From NCBI RefSeq assembly GCF_016865425.1, contig NZ_AP023355.1, positions 7,190,198 to 7,254,197 on the forward strand: 64,000 nucleotides of DNA, given 5' to 3'. The notes under the pieces are model-generated. The model saw only the letters and a list, made by a program, of their open reading frames with translations, had not been told where the DNA came from and ran no database searches. The DNA comes from Actinocatenispora thailandica. GTDB taxonomy: Bacteria > Actinomycetota > Actinomycetes > Mycobacteriales > Micromonosporaceae. The first letter of the stretch is position 1. The number at the start of each line of letters is the position of its first letter. Of this stretch, positions 34,925 to 43,269 are shown piece after piece. A program made the translations under genes and the position numbers.

Positions 34925-35602
34925 ATGAGCTACGGGTACACGGGTGACGGGCCGCTCGCCGATCCACCGGACGCGCTGGCAGATCCGCTCGCGATGCGGC
35001 TCGCCGCCATCATCCGGGAGATCCGGCCCGGCGAGCGGCTGCCGGCCGAGCGCGAGCTTGCCACCCACCTCGGGGTCAGCCGGACCGCGCTCCGGGACCG
35101 GTTGCGCTTCCTGGAGTCGGCCGGCATCCTGCGCCGCCGCTCCGGCTCCGGTACCTACGTGGAGGCGCTGAACCCGCAGGCGCTCACCCGAACCCTCGGC
35201 GTGGCGGTGACGTTCTCCGGGCTGCCGGCGGAGTCGATGTTCACCGCGCTCGACGCGCTCGACCGGCAGGCCGCGCGGGAGGCGGCGACGCACGCCGACC
35301 CGGCCCAGCGCGCCGCGCTGCGGCAGGCGCTGGAGGGGATGCGGGACGACCGGCCGAACGCCGTGCTGACCGCGCACGAGGAGTTCCACGACGCGATGGT
35401 CGCGGCGGCGGACAGCCCGGCGCTGACCCTGCTGCGGTCCGGGGTGGTCGGCGCGTTGCGCAAGGCCCAGCTGATCTGGCCGGACCGGCCGGACTCGGCC
35501 GACGCGGTACCGCCGCCCGGCCTGTACGAGCGGCACGCCGAGATCTACCGGGCGATCGCAGCGGGTGACCCGACCGCCGCCGGCGCCGCCTTCGACGGCT
35601 GA
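34925..35602 (+). CDS. FadR-type GntR regulator
   Basis: A 225-residue regulator. The winged helix is LAAIIREIRPGERLPAEREL, then VSRTALRDRLRFLE and RRRSGSGTYVEA; the C-terminal helical FCD-type ligand domain contains HEEFHDAMVAAADSPAL. It ends AAGAAFDG, slightly early for the family, where a last helix would be expected, so a small C-terminal loss is possible. ATG 34925 is supported by homology rather than by a ribosome site. The target genes are not clear. Confidence 0.85.
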   Translation: MSYGYTGDGPLADPPDALADPLAMRLAAIIREIRPGERLPAERELATHLGVSRTALRDRLRFLESAGILRRRSGSGTYVEALNPQALTRTLGVAVTFSGLPAESMFTALDALDRQAAREAATHADPAQRAALRQALEGMRDDRPNAVLTAHEEFHDAMVAAADSPALTLLRSGVVGALRKAQLIWPDRPDSADAVPPPGLYERHAEIYRAIAAGDPTAAGAAFDG

Positions 35603-35616
35603 CCCCACCCGGACGG

Positions 35617-35646
35617 CGGCGGCCCGACGCAGCTGTCGGGCCGCCG
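35617..35646. terminator. Bidirectional hairpin terminator between regulator and dps
   Basis: A perfect 12-bp stem (35617-35628 with 35635-35646) around GCAGCT, located between two convergent stop codons. Confidence 0.78.
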
Positions 35647-35653
35647 GTGCCGG

Positions 35654-36121
35654 CTATTGCTGAGCCTGGATCATCCAGTGCTGCTGTTCCAGGTCCTGGG
35701 TCGCCGCGATCAGCAGGTCCTGGGTGACCGGGTCGGCCTCGTCGGTGTCGCGCACCCGGGTCCGGAACCGCTGCACGACCTCGGCGAGCAGGCCGGTGAA
35801 GAACTCGATCACGTCGCGGTCCTGCACGTACCCGTCGGGCAGCTGCTTGGCGTGCGCCGATTTGGCGACCGTTTCGGCGCGCCCGTCCGGGTTGACGCCG
35901 ATCGCGACGGCGCGTTCGGCGACGATGTCCATGTGCTTGCGGGCGATGTCGACGACGTCGTCGAGCTGCAGGTGCAGCGACCGGAAGTGCGGGCCGATCA
36001 GGTTCCAGTGCGCCTGCTTCGCCGACAGCGACAGGTCGATCAGGTCGACCAGTGCCGACTGCAGGGCATCGCCGGTGACCTTGCGTGCCTCGTCGGACAG
36101 CGGGCCGGTGACGGCTGCCAT
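35654..36121 (-). CDS. dps: Dps-family ferritin (DNA-binding protein from starved cells)
   Basis: Dps stores iron and protects DNA from oxidation in a 12-subunit shell. The full ferroxidase set is present with the spacing known from E. coli Dps: His38, His50, Asp54, Asp65 and Glu69. The 155-residue length fits. ATG 36121 has GGGGGAG upstream; an in-frame start at 36172 is unsupported. It is divergent from the PucR-type regulator. Confidence 0.95.
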   Translation of the reverse strand: MAAVTGPLSDEARKVTGDALQSALVDLIDLSLSAKQAHWNLIGPHFRSLHLQLDDVVDIARKHMDIVAERAVAIGVNPDGRAETVAKSAHAKQLPDGYVQDRDVIEFFTGLLAEVVQRFRTRVRDTDEADPVTQDLLIAATQDLEQQHWMIQAQQ

Positions 36122-36342
36122 GGTCTCTCCCCCTTGTGGTCGTCGGAGGTGCGGCGGAAAGCCCCCTTCCACCGGACCTCCAGGTACCCGGCTGGACCGG
36201 GCCTTATCTGGAACAACTCCAGATTACCCGCTCGGCGGCCGGTTCAACCGTCGCGCTCGCCACACCGGCTACCCGGCTCGCCGGCCGGTACACGGGGGTA
36301 CGGGGACAGAATGGGTGCCACGACGACGGCGGGGGAGGCGCG

Positions 36343-37923
36343 GTGATCGGGCTGCGGTGGGTGCTCGACGCGCTCGGCCCCGGGCTGCTCGAACCCGTCG
36401 AGGTCGGTACCGATCCCGGCGTGCGGGATGTCGTCGTCGCCGATCCCGACCCGTCCGACGTGGACCGCATCCACCCCGGCGACCTGGTCCTCGGCGTCGC
36501 GGTACACGACGTGCCGGCGGCGCTCGCGGTGCTGGCCCGGTGCGCCGACCGGGGCGCCGCCGCGCTGCTGCTGCGGCCCCCCGTCGCGCGCGAACCCGAG
36601 GTACGGAAGCGGGCCCGGGAGCTGCGGCTGCCGCTGGTGACCGCCCGCCGGCAGGTGTCCTGGGCGCAGGTGGTGTGGCTGCTGCGCAGCCTGGTCGACA
36701 CCGGTACCGTCGGCGCCCCCGCCGGCTCGGTCGACTCGCCGGCGTTCCAGGACCTGTTCACCCTGGCCGACGCCGCCGCCGCGGTGATCGACGCGCCGGT
36801 CACCATCGAGGACGAGTTCTCCCGGGTGCTGGCGTACTCGAAGCGGCAGGAGCAGGCCGACGCCGCCCGGCTGTCCACCATCGTCGGCCGCCGGGTGCCC
36901 GCCGACGTGCTGCGCCAGTTCCGCTCCCGCGGGGTGTTCCGCCGGCTCGGCAGCGGGTCGGAGCCCATCTTCGTACCCGGGCAGCCGGACGGGACGATGC
37001 CCCGGCTGATCGTCCCGGTACGGCTGTCCGGGCAGCTGCTCGGTTCGATCTGGGCGCTGGTGCCGGAACGGCCGCCGGAGGAGCGGGTCCAGGCGTTCGC
37101 CGACACCGCCAGCGTGGTGGCGCTGCACCTGCTGCGGGTGCGCGCCGCCGCCGACGTGGCCCGCCGGGTCGCCGCCGACCGGCTGCGTGCCGCCCTGTCC
37201 GGTACCGGCGCGGACGACCCGGCGGACCTCGCCCTGCCGCCCGGCCCGTACCGGGCGGTCGCGCTGGACCTGGCCGCGCCGGACGATCCGCAGCCCGGTA
37301 CGCCCCGGCACGCGGACCGGCTGCAGGCGTTGTGGGAGTCGATCGGGCGCAGCCGGGGCTGGCGCCGCCCGGCGATCACCGAGTACCAGGGCCGGCTGTA
37401 CGCGGTGGTGACCGAGCACGGCGACACCGGCTCCTGGCCGTGGCTGGCCAAGCTCGGCGCCGAACTGGCGCGTACCGAACCGGACGTCCGGGTCGCCGCG
37501 GGCGGGCCGGTCGACCGGATCGGCGAGCTGCACCGCTCGACCGCGCAGGCCGCGGCGCTGCTCCGGCTGATCGACCGCGGCTTCGTCACCGGGCCGGTGG
37601 CCGCGCACGAGGACTCCTGGGCAGCCGCCGTACTCGACCTGGTCACCGGTGCGGTGCCGCTCGCCGACCTGCTCGCGATCGGGCCGCTCGGCCAGCTGCT
37701 CGCGACCGACGACTCGCGCGGCGGCTGGTACGGCGAGACGCTTCGGGCCTACCTTGCGCACCCGGCCGATCCGGCGGCGGCGAGCCGGCAGCTGCACGTA
37801 CATCCGAACACCTTCCGCTACCGGATGCGCCGGCTGCGCGCTGCGCTCCCGGTGGACCTGGATGCACCGGACGTGCGCTTGGCACTACAGATCCAGCTAT
37901 ATGCGGGCAGGTTGCACGGCTGA
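36343..37923 (+). CDS. PucR-family transcriptional regulator
   Basis: The 526-residue protein has an N-terminal PucR domain (about 1-110, VVVADPDPSDVDRIHPGDLV), a GAF-like middle part (SRVLAYSKRQEQADAARLST), and the C-terminal PucR helix-turn-helix (ASRQLHVHPNTFRYRMRRLR). GTG 36343 follows GGGGGAGG; the open frame upstream covers the dps promoter and is not conserved. It stands 221 bases before alanine dehydrogenase in the same direction, which suggests control of amino-acid or nitrogen use. Confidence 0.9.
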   Translation: MIGLRWVLDALGPGLLEPVEVGTDPGVRDVVVADPDPSDVDRIHPGDLVLGVAVHDVPAALAVLARCADRGAAALLLRPPVAREPEVRKRARELRLPLVTARRQVSWAQVVWLLRSLVDTGTVGAPAGSVDSPAFQDLFTLADAAAAVIDAPVTIEDEFSRVLAYSKRQEQADAARLSTIVGRRVPADVLRQFRSRGVFRRLGSGSEPIFVPGQPDGTMPRLIVPVRLSGQLLGSIWALVPERPPEERVQAFADTASVVALHLLRVRAAADVARRVAADRLRAALSGTGADDPADLALPPGPYRAVALDLAAPDDPQPGTPRHADRLQALWESIGRSRGWRRPAITEYQGRLYAVVTEHGDTGSWPWLAKLGAELARTEPDVRVAAGGPVDRIGELHRSTAQAAALLRLIDRGFVTGPVAAHEDSWAAAVLDLVTGAVPLADLLAIGPLGQLLATDDSRGGWYGETLRAYLAHPADPAAASRQLHVHPNTFRYRMRRLRAALPVDLDAPDVRLALQIQLYAGRLHG

Positions 37924-38144
37924 GTTGTGCTCGGTGCACAACGATCGGTCTCCGACTCGTTTCGCCGGAACGATGACCGACGGTCACCTCAGGCCGGACC
38001 ATTACCGCAGAGGGGTCGCCACTCGACGACCCACCAACGGCTCGTGTCGTTGAACCGGTGATCAGATCAAGCAGAGGTCGGTCGAGCCCGATCCGCACGA
38101 CCTCTCCCAGGCAACGGTGCCTGCAGTCGGAAGGACAGTGCGTC

Positions 38145-39260
38145 ATGAAGGTCGGCGTTCCACGCGAGGTCAAGAACAACGAGTTCCGGGTCGCGATCAC
38201 CCCGGCCGGGGTGCACGAACTGGTGACGCACGGGCACGAGGTCGTCGTCGAGCGCGGCGCGGGTGTCGGCTCCTCCATCCCGGACGACGAGTTCCTGCAC
38301 GCCGGCGCCAAGATCGGTGACACCGCCGACGCGGTGTGGGCCGACGCGGAACTGGTGCTCAAGGTCAAGGAGCCGGTGGCCGAGGAGTACCACCGGATGC
38401 GCGAGGGCCAGCTGCTCTTCACCTACCTGCACCTCGCCGCGTCCCGGGAGTGCACCGACGCGCTGCTTTCCCGCAAGGTCACCTCGGTGGCGTACGAGAC
38501 GGTGCAGCTCGCCGACCGCTCGCTGCCGCTGCTCGCCCCGATGAGCGAGGTCGCCGGCCGGATCGCCCCGCAGGTCGGCGCGTACCACCTGATGCGGTTC
38601 GCCGGTGGCCGCGGCGTGCTGCCCGGCGGCGTACCGGGGGTCACGCCGGCCAAGGTCGTCGTGCTCGGCGCCGGCGTCGCCGGCAGCAACGCCATCGAGA
38701 TCGCGGTCGGCATGCGCGCCGACGTGACCGTGCTCGACCTCAACGTGAACAAGCTGCGCGAGCTGGACCACCTGTACGAGGGCCGGATCCACACCGTCGC
38801 CTCGAACGCGTTCCAGCTGGAGAAGGCGGTCACCGACGCCGACCTGGTGATCGGCGCGGTGCTGGTACCGGGCGCCAAGGCGCCGAAGCTGGTCAGCAAC
38901 GAGCTGGTGTCCCGGATGCGGCCGGGCAGCGTGCTGGTGGACATCTCCATCGACCAGGGCGGCTGCTTCGAGGACTCGCGTCCCACCACGCACGCCGACC
39001 CGACCTACCGGGTGCACGACAGCATCTTCTACTGCGTCGCGAACATGCCCGGCGCGGTGCCGAACACCTCCACGTTCGCCCTCACCAACGTGACCATGCC
39101 GTACGCGGTGGCGCTGGCGGACAAGGGCTGGCGCGCCGCGCTCGCCGACGACCCGGCGCTCGCCCAGGGGCTCAACACGCACGCCGGCCAGCTCACCAAC
39201 GAGCCGGTCGCCGCCGCGCACGACCTGCCGTACCGGGCGGTCGCCGACGTACTCGCCTGA
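38145..39260 (+). CDS. ald: Alanine dehydrogenase
   Basis: NAD-dependent interconversion of L-alanine with pyruvate and ammonia. The 371-residue enzyme shows MKVGVPREVKNNEFRVAITP at the start, LKVKEP with the substrate Lys, LFTYLHLAAS with the active His, and the NAD fold VVLGAGVAGSNA. MPGAVPNTSTFALTN is the usual C-terminal signature. ATG 38145 has AAGGA upstream. The 221-bp leader holds no gene; the upstream PucR product is a candidate regulator. Confidence 0.97.
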   Translation: MKVGVPREVKNNEFRVAITPAGVHELVTHGHEVVVERGAGVGSSIPDDEFLHAGAKIGDTADAVWADAELVLKVKEPVAEEYHRMREGQLLFTYLHLAASRECTDALLSRKVTSVAYETVQLADRSLPLLAPMSEVAGRIAPQVGAYHLMRFAGGRGVLPGGVPGVTPAKVVVLGAGVAGSNAIEIAVGMRADVTVLDLNVNKLRELDHLYEGRIHTVASNAFQLEKAVTDADLVIGAVLVPGAKAPKLVSNELVSRMRPGSVLVDISIDQGGCFEDSRPTTHADPTYRVHDSIFYCVANMPGAVPNTSTFALTNVTMPYAVALADKGWRAALADDPALAQGLNTHAGQLTNEPVAAAHDLPYRAVADVLA

Positions 39261-39277
39261 CTCCGGCGGCCGCGACC

Positions 39278-39306
39278 CGGCCCGTCACCGTCTCGGTGGC
39301 GGGCCG
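39278..39306 (+). terminator. Terminator after ald
   Basis: A 13-bp stem (39278-39290 with 39294-39306, one G-T pair) around TCT, 18 bases after the ald stop. Three partial direct repeats of GCCGTCGTCTCC follow (39305-39358). Confidence 0.75.
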
Positions 39307-39386
39307 CCGTCGTCTCCAGGGGTTGTCGTCGTCTCTCGGGGGCCGCCGTCGTCTCCGGGGCGTGATGGAGATCGCGGGGCGGCGCG

Positions 39387-39416
39387 GTGAAAGAGAAAAT
39401 CGTTGTCGAATATGCT
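39387..39416 (+). promoter_or_regulatory. Promoter and possible Zur box of the ZIP gene
   Basis: TATGCT at 39411-39416 is a good -10 box with GTGAAA 18 bases upstream. The AT-rich word GAAAATCGTTGTCG between them partly resembles actinobacterial Zur sites (TGAAAATGATTTTCA). With this promoter the mRNA would begin at the ATG at 39424, i.e. leaderless. Confidence 0.45.
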
Positions 39417-39423
39417 GGGCGGC

Positions 39424-40155
39424 ATGGCGGTCCTCGTCACGCTGTTGTCCCTGGTGGCCACCCTCGCGGGTGGCCTCGTCGCGCTCCGGGCCCGGGACAA
39501 GCTGCACCTGATCCTCGGCCTCGCCGCGGGCGTCCTGCTCGGCGTGGTCGCCTTCGACCTGCTGCCGGAGATGTTCGCGCAGAACGCCTACCACGTGCTC
39601 GGCGTTCCCGCGGTGATGATCACCTTCGCCGCCGGCTTCCTCGCCCTGCACGTCATCGAGCGCGGCACCGCGCTGCACCGCGCGCACGAGCACGAGTACG
39701 AGCCGCACGGCCACCACTACCCGACCGTCGGGGTACTCGCCGCGTCCGCGCTGGTCGCGCACAGCTTCATGGACGGGCTCGGGATCGGCCTCGGTTTCCA
39801 GGCCAGCACCGCGATCGGCGCCACCGTCGCGATCGCCGTCGTCGCGCACGACTTCGCCGACGGCTTCAACACCTTCACCATCACCTCGCTGTACGGCAAC
39901 GCCCGCCGCCGCGCGCTCACCCTGCTGTGCCTGGACGCGGCGGCGCCGGTGCTCGGGGCCACCGTGACGCTGTTCGTGCGGGTACCGGAGTCGGTGCTGG
40001 GGCTCTATCTCGGCTTCTTCGCGGGTTTCCTGCTCTACATCGCGACCAGCGACATCCTGCCGGAGGCACACGCCCGGCACCCCAGCCGCCTCACCCTCGG
40101 CATGACCGTACTGGGGATGGCGTTCATGTTCCTCGTCGTCGGCCTCGCCGGCTGA
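39424..40155 (+). CDS. ZIP-family metal transporter
   Basis: ZIP permeases import zinc or other divalent metals. The 243-residue protein has about seven to eight membrane helices. Transport-site residues lie in LVAHSFMDGLGIGLGFQ (helix IV) and VVAHDFADGFNTFTI (helix V). A His-rich loop (HRAHEHEYEPHGHHYP) precedes helix IV. ATG 39424 is preferred since it fits a leaderless transcript; in-frame ATG 39412 and TTG 39403 are alternatives. Confidence 0.9.
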   Translation: MAVLVTLLSLVATLAGGLVALRARDKLHLILGLAAGVLLGVVAFDLLPEMFAQNAYHVLGVPAVMITFAAGFLALHVIERGTALHRAHEHEYEPHGHHYPTVGVLAASALVAHSFMDGLGIGLGFQASTAIGATVAIAVVAHDFADGFNTFTITSLYGNARRRALTLLCLDAAAPVLGATVTLFVRVPESVLGLYLGFFAGFLLYIATSDILPEAHARHPSRLTLGMTVLGMAFMFLVVGLAG

Positions 40156-40195
40156 CCGCCCGCGGCCGGTCCGGGCACGGCACACCGGTCGGGCG

Positions 40196-40969
40196 TCAGG
40201 ACCAGCGGACGGTCATCGCGGTGCGCCAGCGGTCCAGCACCTCGGGGTCGCCGGCGAGGACCAGGCCGGTGTGCTCCCGCCGGTTCCACATCAGGTGGTA
40301 CAGGTCGGACGCGCTCGCCGTGATCGCGCAGTCCGCCGCCGCGCAGTCCGCCGCGGTCGGGTCGGCGTCGGTCCGGACGCCGGCCGTGGAGATCTCGACC
40401 AGCCAGCGCCGGTCGACGTCGGTCGCGGTCAGCGACAGCCGGCTCGGTGCACCCCAGTCCGACCGGTGCCGGCGCCGGGTGAGGAACCGCAGCAGCAGCT
40501 CGTCCAGCCCGTCGGCGCCGAACTCCGGTGCCACCCCGGTCACCGGACCGACCGCGGACTGCGCGTCGACCCGGTGGATCGACGTCTCGTGCGCCTGCCG
40601 CCGGGCCCAGAACGCCCGCGGCGACGGCGCCGGCAGAAACGTCCAGCAGGACAACGAATCGGGTGCCTCGGCCAGCGCCGTGACCAGCGCGGCGTGCCCG
40701 GCGCGGAACCAGTCGACCAGATCGGCGTCGGCACCCCAGGTCTCCATCAGCTCCCGGTCGAGCTCGTCGGTGGACGCCTCGGCGCGGCCGGTCGTGACGA
40801 AATGTCCGGCCCAGCGGTGGATCCCGCCGATGTGTCGCAGCAGGTCGCGGAGCGTCCAGCCGGGACAGGTCGGCACCGGCGCGGCGAGATCGGCGCCGTC
40901 GGCGGCGGCGGCCAGCAGCTCGCCTTCGGCGCGCAGCGTGGCGAGGTGGTCGGCAACGGGCATCGGCAT
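40196..40969 (-). CDS. Maleylpyruvate isomerase-type, mycothiol-dependent family protein
   Basis: A 257-residue DinB/MDMPI-fold protein. The N-terminal helix bundle has VPTCPGWTLRDLLRHIGGIH with the first metal-binding His, and HETSIHRVDAQ gives the others; the small C-terminal domain follows. Family members use mycothiol in isomerase or transferase reactions, but the substrate here is unknown. ATG 40969 or the second ATG at 40963 may be used. Confidence 0.87.
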   Translation of the reverse strand: MPMPVADHLATLRAEGELLAAAADGADLAAPVPTCPGWTLRDLLRHIGGIHRWAGHFVTTGRAEASTDELDRELMETWGADADLVDWFRAGHAALVTALAEAPDSLSCWTFLPAPSPRAFWARRQAHETSIHRVDAQSAVGPVTGVAPEFGADGLDELLLRFLTRRRHRSDWGAPSRLSLTATDVDRRWLVEISTAGVRTDADPTAADCAAADCAITASASDLYHLMWNRREHTGLVLAGDPEVLDRWRTAMTVRWS

Positions 40970-41336
40970 GATGGCATCGTAGGAGCCGGGTCCGACAGCC
41001 GCCGCGGGCGTTCCCCCGGCCCGGCCGGTCGGGCGGCGCCCGCCGGGCCCGACGGATCCCGCGGCGCCCGCGGTCCGCGGTGCCCGAACCTGCGGCGGGC
41101 GATGCCCGCTATGCCCGGCCGATCCCGCGAAGGGCGGCTGCCCGCAGCCGTCGCGGCTCTGTCAGGAACCCTGACCGGATTGGCCCGTTCGGTTGGTCGG
41201 CGACTCGGCCGAACGGCGGGGTTGGTTGCCCGGACCGGCAGAAGTGTGGCCGGCGCAACGCCGAGGCCGTTTCCTCCGTTACATCGGGGCCGTTTTTCCA
41301 GGCCACGCCAAGGAATCCGGCTTACCGTCGAAGGCG
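40970..41336. other. 367-bp spacer without a supported gene
   Basis: Frames crossing this stretch on both strands are Arg/Pro-rich shadows. It contains short repeated words (CGGCGGG, GGCCGAAC-like) but no clear hairpin or promoter. The start of the next gene lies at its right end. Confidence 0.5.
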
Positions 41337-41546
41337 ATGTACCGCAGCAGGGACGGTCGCTGGACCGTCGAACACGTGATCGGGACCGCAGCCGAGGACG
41401 GCCGGCCCCGCGACCTGCTGCGCGTGTCACACAGCGGCTACCAGGTGGCGGTGTGCCGGTCGGTGGACGAGGTGGCCGAACTGGTCAACCTGGCCGATCT
41501 GGAACTGGTCGAGGACCACCGCCGCCCGCTTGCCCCGGCGAGCTGA
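41337..41546 (+). CDS. Small conserved-type protein, 69 residues
   Basis: Product starts MYRSRDGRWTVEHVIG and ends in an acidic helix (SVDEVAELVNLADLELVED). It looks like the short beta-rich proteins of unknown function often found in actinomycetes. ATG 41337 has AAGG seven bases upstream; the frame is open further left without conserved-like sequence. It precedes the AraC gene by 24 bases and may share its transcript. Confidence 0.6.
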   Translation: MYRSRDGRWTVEHVIGTAAEDGRPRDLLRVSHSGYQVAVCRSVDEVAELVNLADLELVEDHRRPLAPAS

Positions 41547-41570
41547 CCCGGCGCCGTAACCTGGCAGGCG

Positions 41571-42392
41571 ATGCTGCTGACGATGCCGCCACCGGCCCCG
41601 CTCGCCCCGTTCGTCACCAAGCTCTACTGGTACGACGAGCCGCTCGGTGATGCGCTGGAACTGGCGCTGCCGACCGGGCGGCAGCAGCTGATCGTCAACC
41701 TCGCCGAGGACGAGCAGCGCTGGTACGACGGTCCGGGCTTCGCCCGGGTGCACCGGATGCCCGCGGCGACGGTGTCCGGGGCGCTCGCCGGGCCGGTGTG
41801 CATCGACACCGCCGAGCAGCGCCAGGTCGTCGGGGCCTGCTTCCGCCCCGGCGGCGGCTTCCCGTTCTTCGGCACCCCGGCGGCCGATGTGGACCTGCCG
41901 CTGGACCAGGTGTGGGGCCGCGACGGGGCCACCCTCGCCGAGCGGCTGCGCGGATACCCGACGCCGCGCCGGCGGCTCGCGGCCCTCGCCGAGCTGCTGC
42001 TGGCCCGGCTCGGTGACCCGCTCGCCGGGCCGGACCGGCTCGTCGGTGCCGCCGCGACCGCGCTGGAACGCGGCCTGCCGGTGGCCACCGTCGCGGACCG
42101 GCTGGGCCGTACCGACCGGGGGCTGACCCGCCGGTTCGCCGCCCGCACCGGCTACACCCCGAAGCGGTACGCCCGGATCCGCCGGTTCCAGCGCGTCGCC
42201 GCCGACTGCGCGGTCGCACGGGCCGTCGCCGGCCGCGCCGGGGTCGACTGGGCCGCGCTGGCCGCCGAGCACGGCTACGTCGACCAGTCGCACCTGATCC
42301 ACGACTTCCGGGCGTTCGCTTCGGTGACACCCACCCGGTACCGGCCGCGCGAGGCCCGGACGCCCAACCACCTTCCGGTGCCGCCTGGCTGA
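41571..42392 (+). CDS. AraC-family regulator
   Basis: A 273-residue regulator with an N-terminal sensing domain (PPPAPLAPFVTKLYWYDE, then GACFRPGGGFPFFG) and a C-terminal AraC DNA-binding domain (VATVADRLGRTDRGLTRRFA, then WAALAAEHGYVDQSHLIHDF and FASVTPTRY). The next gene is a VOC protein in the same direction, a common pair in actinomycetes, so the regulator may control it. Confidence 0.92.
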   Translation: MLLTMPPPAPLAPFVTKLYWYDEPLGDALELALPTGRQQLIVNLAEDEQRWYDGPGFARVHRMPAATVSGALAGPVCIDTAEQRQVVGACFRPGGGFPFFGTPAADVDLPLDQVWGRDGATLAERLRGYPTPRRRLAALAELLLARLGDPLAGPDRLVGAAATALERGLPVATVADRLGRTDRGLTRRFAARTGYTPKRYARIRRFQRVAADCAVARAVAGRAGVDWAALAAEHGYVDQSHLIHDFRAFASVTPTRYRPREARTPNHLPVPPG

Positions 42393-42435
42393 GCGGTCGG
42401 GTTTTTCCAAGACCAGCAGGTCCACGGCCGGCACC

Positions 42436-42807
42436 ATGGCAGGCATGGACAACACACTCGCACCGACCCTGGCGGTCCGCGACGCGGCCGCCGCCATCGA
42501 CTACTACCAGCGCGCCTTCGACGCCGCCGAGCTGAGCCGCTACCGGGACGACGGGCGCATCGTGCACGCGGACCTGTCGATCGGCGGCAGCGAGTTCGCC
42601 GTCAAGGACGCGGACCACGTCGATCCCGCACCGGACGGCGCCGTCTCGGTGATCCTGACGCTGCGGCTGCCCGACGTGGACGCCGTCTGGCAGCGGGCGA
42701 TCGACGCCGGCGGTACCGAGATCTTCCCGCTGAGCGACCACGAGTACGGCCGGATGGGCCGCATCGCGGACCCGTTCGGGCATCGCTGGATCCTCGCCGC
42801 CGCCTGA
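42436..42807 (+). CDS. VOC-family (glyoxalase-like) protein
   Basis: A 123-residue protein with two beta-alpha-beta-beta-beta repeats: LAVRDAAAAIDYYQRAFDAA near the start and RIADPFGHRWILA at the end. The PhnB-type members of this superfamily bind metal, but the function is unknown here. Start may be ATG 42436 or ATG 42445. It follows the AraC regulator by 43 bases. Confidence 0.88.
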   Translation: MAGMDNTLAPTLAVRDAAAAIDYYQRAFDAAELSRYRDDGRIVHADLSIGGSEFAVKDADHVDPAPDGAVSVILTLRLPDVDAVWQRAIDAGGTEIFPLSDHEYGRMGRIADPFGHRWILAAA

Positions 42808-43138
42808 CCGGCCGCGGTGGATGCCGGCGCCACCAGCGTGCCGTGCCGGCCCGGCGGCGCTGCGGCTGGCGCTGGCCGCGCCGCTGGCGCTGGCCGGTCG
42901 GCCGCGCTTGCCGAGCCGGCTGGCGCTGGCTGGACCGCTGGGGCGGGCCGGGGCTGGCGGCGCTGGCTGGACCGTTGGCGCGGGGCGGGGCGGGCGTGCT
43001 GGCCGGGGCGCCGCCACTCGAGGGTGGCGGCTCGGGTCTGGGTCACCAGTCGCGGCGTTCCGAGACGGCGTCCGGATCGCGGACCGTGTTCGGGGTGTCG
43101 TGGCGGGGTGACCGGCGGGCGTGGCAGAATCCCGGTTC
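42808..43138. repeat. Low-complexity spacer upstream of the poly-Cys leader
   Basis: From about 42840 to 42990 the word GCTGGCGCTGG and close variants recur in uneven steps. Translations are Ala/Gly/Arg-rich and are not believable proteins. CAGAAT at 43125-43130 may be the -10 box for a transcript beginning at about 43139. Confidence 0.6.
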
Positions 43139-43213
43139 ATGACGGACCTGCGCTGCACCGCGACCGGCCACGCGCCGATTGCCGCCGCCGCGTGTCCGTG
43201 TTGTTGCCGCTGA
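43139..43213 (+). CDS. Poly-cysteine leader peptide ORF (24 residues)
   Basis: ATG 43139 to TGA 43211-43213 encodes a 24-residue peptide with a Cys at position 6 and the end ACPCCCR, four Cys in five residues. There is no ribosome site, but CAGAAT ends eight bases before the ATG, so it may be the 5' end of a leaderless mRNA. Leaderless poly-Cys ORFs that act as cysteine-responsive attenuators are known in mycobacteria. Here it stands 56 bases before a PIG-L deacetylase gene, a family that includes mycothiol enzymes. Confidence 0.6.
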   Translation: MTDLRCTATGHAPIAAAACPCCCR

Positions 43214-43226
43214 TCTCCCGCGCCCC

Positions 43227-43244
43227 GCCCGGTCGTCGCCGGGC
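43227..43244 (+). promoter_or_regulatory. Candidate attenuator hairpin
   Basis: GCCCGG (43227-43232) pairs with CCGGGC (43239-43244) around TCGTCG, between the poly-Cys ORF stop and the deacetylase start. The stem is short and has no T-run, so a role in hiding the downstream start is as likely as termination. Confidence 0.35.
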
Positions 43245-43269
43245 TCCCGTCGAGTCAGTGAGCGTACCC

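Noticed and set aside
42817-43142. Small plus-strand frames upstream of the deacetylase
   Set aside because: They arise from the GCTGGCGCTGG low-complexity stretch and have no start signals.
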